From: Deltaproteobacteria bacterium
Lineage (GTDB): Bacteria; Desulfobacterota; Syntrophia; Syntrophales; Smithellaceae
Direction: 5' to 3'
NCBI GenBank assembly: GCA_017860985.1
Contig: JAGFXG010000033.1
Coordinates: forward strand, 1 to 8,827
Length of the DNA stretch: 8,827 nucleotides
Under the pieces are notes generated by a model that did no database searches, was not told the origin of the DNA, and saw only the letters and a list, made by a program, of their open reading frames with translations. Both the position numbers and the translations under genes were made by a program. Positions 6,799-8,827 of this stretch are shown piece by piece. The first letter of the stretch is position 1; every line of letters begins with the position of its first letter.

Positions 6799-6807
6799 TG
6801 TTAAAAT
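6799..6807 (+). promoter_or_regulatory. Candidate extended -10 promoter for secA
   Basis: TGTTAAAAT gives an extended -10 element (TG, one base, then TAAAAT, five of six matches to TATAAT). No good -35 is visible about 17 bases upstream (TTTTAT), which an extended -10 can tolerate. Transcription would begin near 6813-6816, inside the left arm of the terminator hairpin and about 35 bases before the secA ATG. Confidence 0.45.
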
Positions 6808-6809
6808 AC

Positions 6810-6835
6810 ACCGGTAACAATACCGGTTTTTTTTT
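6810..6835 (+). terminator. Intrinsic terminator between the M23 gene and secA
   Basis: ACCGGT (6810-6815) pairs perfectly with ACCGGT (6822-6827) around a six-base loop (AACAAT), and the right arm runs into nine consecutive Ts (6827-6835). This is a textbook Rho-independent form with a short stem. It would stop readthrough from the M23 gene just before the secA ribosome site. Confidence 0.75.
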
Positions 6836-6848
6836 AAAAAGGTGACAA

Positions 6849-8827
6849 ATGCTGGGTGCAATCCTAAAAAAAATAGTTGGGACAAAGAACGACAGGGAAC
6901 TGAAGAGACTGTCCGTGCTGTTGAAGGAAGTGAATCATTTTGAAAAAGAATTAATGTCGCTCAGTGATGCAGATCTTCAGGCAAAAACGGCCTATTTCAA
7001 AGAGAAGCTCCAGAGCGGATTAACGCTGGATGATATTCTGACTGAAGCGTTTGCGGTAGCCAGGGAAGCCTCGCGCCGAACGTTAATGATGCGTCCCTTT
7101 GATGTGCAGGTTATTGGCGGCATTGTTTTACATGAGGGCAAAATAGCGGAAATGAAGACCGGTGAGGGCAAAACGCTTGCCGCGACCATGCCGCTGTATT
7201 TGAACGCACTTGAAGGCAAGGGCTGCCATGTTGTTACCGTCAATGATTATCTGGCTCGTCGCGACGCGGAGTGGATGGGTCCAATTTATCATTTCCTGGG
7301 CTTAACGGTCGGAGTCGTTGTGCATGGCATGGATGATGACGAACGCCGTGTTGCTTATGGAGCGGACATCACCTACGGTACGAATAACGAATTCGGTTTT
7401 GATTACCTTCGCGACAACATGAAATTCAGTCTCGAAGATTATGTGCAGCGGGAGTTCAACTTTGCGATTGTAGATGAAGTTGACAGCATTCTGATTGATG
7501 AAGCCCGAACACCGCTGATCATCTCCGGCGCTTCGGAAGAATCGACGGACAAATATTATAAAATCAACCAGATCATCCCGCGCTTAAAGAAAGATAAAGA
7601 TTTCACGATTGAAGAAAAAAGCAAGACGGTTGTCCTGACGGAAGAAGGCGTATCCAGCGTTGAAAAATATTTAAATGTCCAGAATCTGTACGAACCGCGA
7701 AATATTGAAATTGTTCATCATGTGAATCAGGCTCTCAAGGCCCACACGCTGTTCAAGCGAGATGTGGACTACCTGGTTAAGGATGGACAGGTGATTATTG
7801 TCGATGAATTCACCGGACGGGTCATGCCGGGCAGGAGATACAGCGATGGACTGCATCAGGCGCTCGAGGCCAAGGAGAAAGTTAAGATTGAAAAAGAAAA
7901 TCAGACCCTGGCCTCCATTACCTTCCAGAATTATTTCAGAATGTACAAAAAACTGGCGGGAATGACGGGTACGGCCGACACGGAAGCCGCCGAATTCAAG
8001 AAGATTTACAATCTCGATGTGTTAGTCATCCCGACCAATATGCCGATGATCCGCGAAGACCATAATGACCTGATCTACAAGACAGAGGAGGAAAAAATCA
8101 AGGCCGTCATCGATGAAGTCAAGGAGCTGAATAAAGCCAAACGGCCCGTTCTGATCGGCACCATTTCCATTGAGAAGTCCGAGCTTCTGAGTAAATACCT
8201 GACCCGGTCGGGGGTGAAGCATCACGTCCTGAATGCCAAAAATCACGAGAAAGAAGCGGAAATAGTAGCCCAGGCGGGGCAGCCCGGTCAGGTTACCATT
8301 TCCACGAATATGGCCGGCCGCGGAACGGATATTAAACTTGGAGAAAATGTTGCAGAGGTCGGCGGACTGCATATCCTGGGAACGGAAAGGCATGAAAGCC
8401 GGCGAATTGACAATCAGCTCAGAGGAAGATCCGGCCGGCAGGGAGACAACGGATCATCACGTTTTTTCCTTTCTCTGGAAGATGACCTGCTCAGGGTTTT
8501 TGGAGCGGACAGAATATCTACCGTAATGGATACCGTTGGTATTGAAGAAGGCCAGCCCATTGAACATAAATATATCTCCAGGGCAATTGAAAATGCTCAA
8601 AAGAGAGTTGAAGGCCAGAACTTCGATATTCGAAAGCATCTGCTCGATTATGACGACGTCATGAACAATCAGAGAAAAGTTATCTACGAGCAACGCAAAA
8701 AAGTATTGCGTGGACAGGACTTATGGACAGATGTTGAAGAAATGGTTGAGGAAATTACCGGTGATCTTTTATCTGAATTTACGGGAGAAAAAAGCCACCC
8801 CCAGGACTGGAATCTCAAAGCCCTCGA
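6849..8827 (+). CDS. secA: Preprotein translocase ATPase SecA (3' end outside window)
   Basis: SecA drives proteins through the SecYEG channel across the inner membrane by ATP hydrolysis. The first 659 residues are present, open to the window edge; full SecA is usually about 840-900. NBD1 shows MKTGEGKT with Lys108 (same number as E. coli), [13 protein letters not shown] at 131-143, [16 protein letters not shown] near 175-190, and Walker [20 protein letters not shown] from Asp209. The preprotein cross-linking domain occupies roughly 228-370. NBD2 has [10 protein letters not shown] (486-495) and [11 protein letters not shown] (523-533). The start of the helical scaffold is marked by [12 protein letters not shown] (598-609). 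The remaining scaffold, helical wing and C-terminal tail are cut off, so a C-terminal zinc-binding motif cannot be checked. AGGTGA lies just before the ATG, matching the 16S tail, and the N-terminus starts as expected for SecA. No frameshift is seen. Transcription is probably independent of the M23 gene because of the terminator upstream. Confidence 0.98.
   Translation, partial: MLGAILKKIVGTKNDRELKRLSVLLKEVNHFEKELMSLSDADLQAKTAYFKEKLQSGLTLDDILTEAFAVAREASRRTLMMRPFDVQVIGGIVLHEGKIAEMKTGEGKTLAATMPLYLNALEGKGCHVVTVNDYLARRDAEWMGPIYHFLGLTVGVVVHGMDDDERRVAYGADITYGTNNEFGFDYLRDNMKFSLEDYVQREFNFAIVDEVDSILIDEARTPLIISGASEESTDKYYKINQIIPRLKKDKDFTIEEKSKTVVLTEEGVSSVEKYLNVQNLYEPRNIEIVHHVNQALKAHTLFKRDVDYLVKDGQVIIVDEFTGRVMPGRRYSDGLHQALEAKEKVKIEKENQTLASITFQNYFRMYKKLAGMTGTADTEAAEFKKIYNLDVLVIPTNMPMIREDHNDLIYKTEEEKIKAVIDEVKELNKAKRPVLIGTISIEKSELLSKYLTRSGVKHHVLNAKNHEKEAEIVAQAGQPGQVTISTNMAGRGTDIKLGENVAEVGGLHILGTERHESRRIDNQLRGRSGRQGDNGSSRFFLSLEDDLLRVFGADRISTVMDTVGIEEGQPIEHKYISRAIENAQKRVEGQNFDIRKHLLDYDDVMNNQRKVIYEQRKKVLRGQDLWTDVEEMVEEITGDLLSEFTGEKSHPQDWNLKAL

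Noticed and set aside
8022..8393. 123-codon minus-strand open frame inside secA
   Set aside because: It is fully antisense to conserved SecA motifs (NBD2) and its composition is what the reverse complement of a coding gene gives.

Overview
The window suggests a Gram-negative bacterium with moderate GC (roughly half by eye, AT-rich between genes). The left two thirds encode enzymes that add 4-amino-4-deoxy-L-arabinose (L-Ara4N) to lipid A, which requires an outer membrane with LPS. An M23 peptidase directly upstream of secA is an arrangement I recall from Deltaproteobacteria/Desulfobacterota such as Geobacter relatives. The lineage is therefore an inference, not something the sequence proves. 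All genes lie on the + strand.

Positions 2-5606 form a compact arn operon in the order arnT (3' end only), arnB, arnC, arnA formyltransferase, arnA decarboxylase, arnD. Three consecutive junctions (B/C, C/A-formyltransferase, A-formyltransferase/A-decarboxylase) are 4-base start/stop overlaps, the T-B gap is 6 bases and the A-D gap is 22 bases, so co-transcription and translational coupling are likely. The pathway can be read from the genes. The decarboxylase oxidises and decarboxylates UDP-glucuronate to the UDP-4-keto-pentose. ArnB transaminates this to UDP-L-Ara4N. The formyltransferase N-formylates it. ArnC transfers the formylated sugar to undecaprenyl phosphate. ArnD removes the formyl group. 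ArnT moves L-Ara4N to lipid A at the periplasmic face. The main departure from the enterobacterial model is that the usually fused, two-domain ArnA is encoded as two separate overlapping genes, both with intact catalytic residues. The flippase genes arnE/arnF and ugd are not in the window.

Positions 5607-5774 are a noncoding spacer holding a likely intrinsic terminator for the arn operon, a short array of GGCGTCTT-like repeats and a possible promoter. Positions 5775-6680 encode a membrane-anchored, coiled-coil M23 (LytM) zinc peptidase with all metal ligands. Positions 6681-6848 are a second spacer with a strong intrinsic terminator. A candidate extended -10 promoter sits immediately against its left arm, so a secA transcript could start inside the hairpin and escape it.

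Positions 6849-8827 encode the first 659 residues of SecA, the preprotein translocase ATPase, cut by the window end. I see no mobile elements, CRISPR arrays, tRNA or rRNA genes, and no convincing wholly new system. The points most worth checking are the split arnA and the promoter/terminator overlap before secA.
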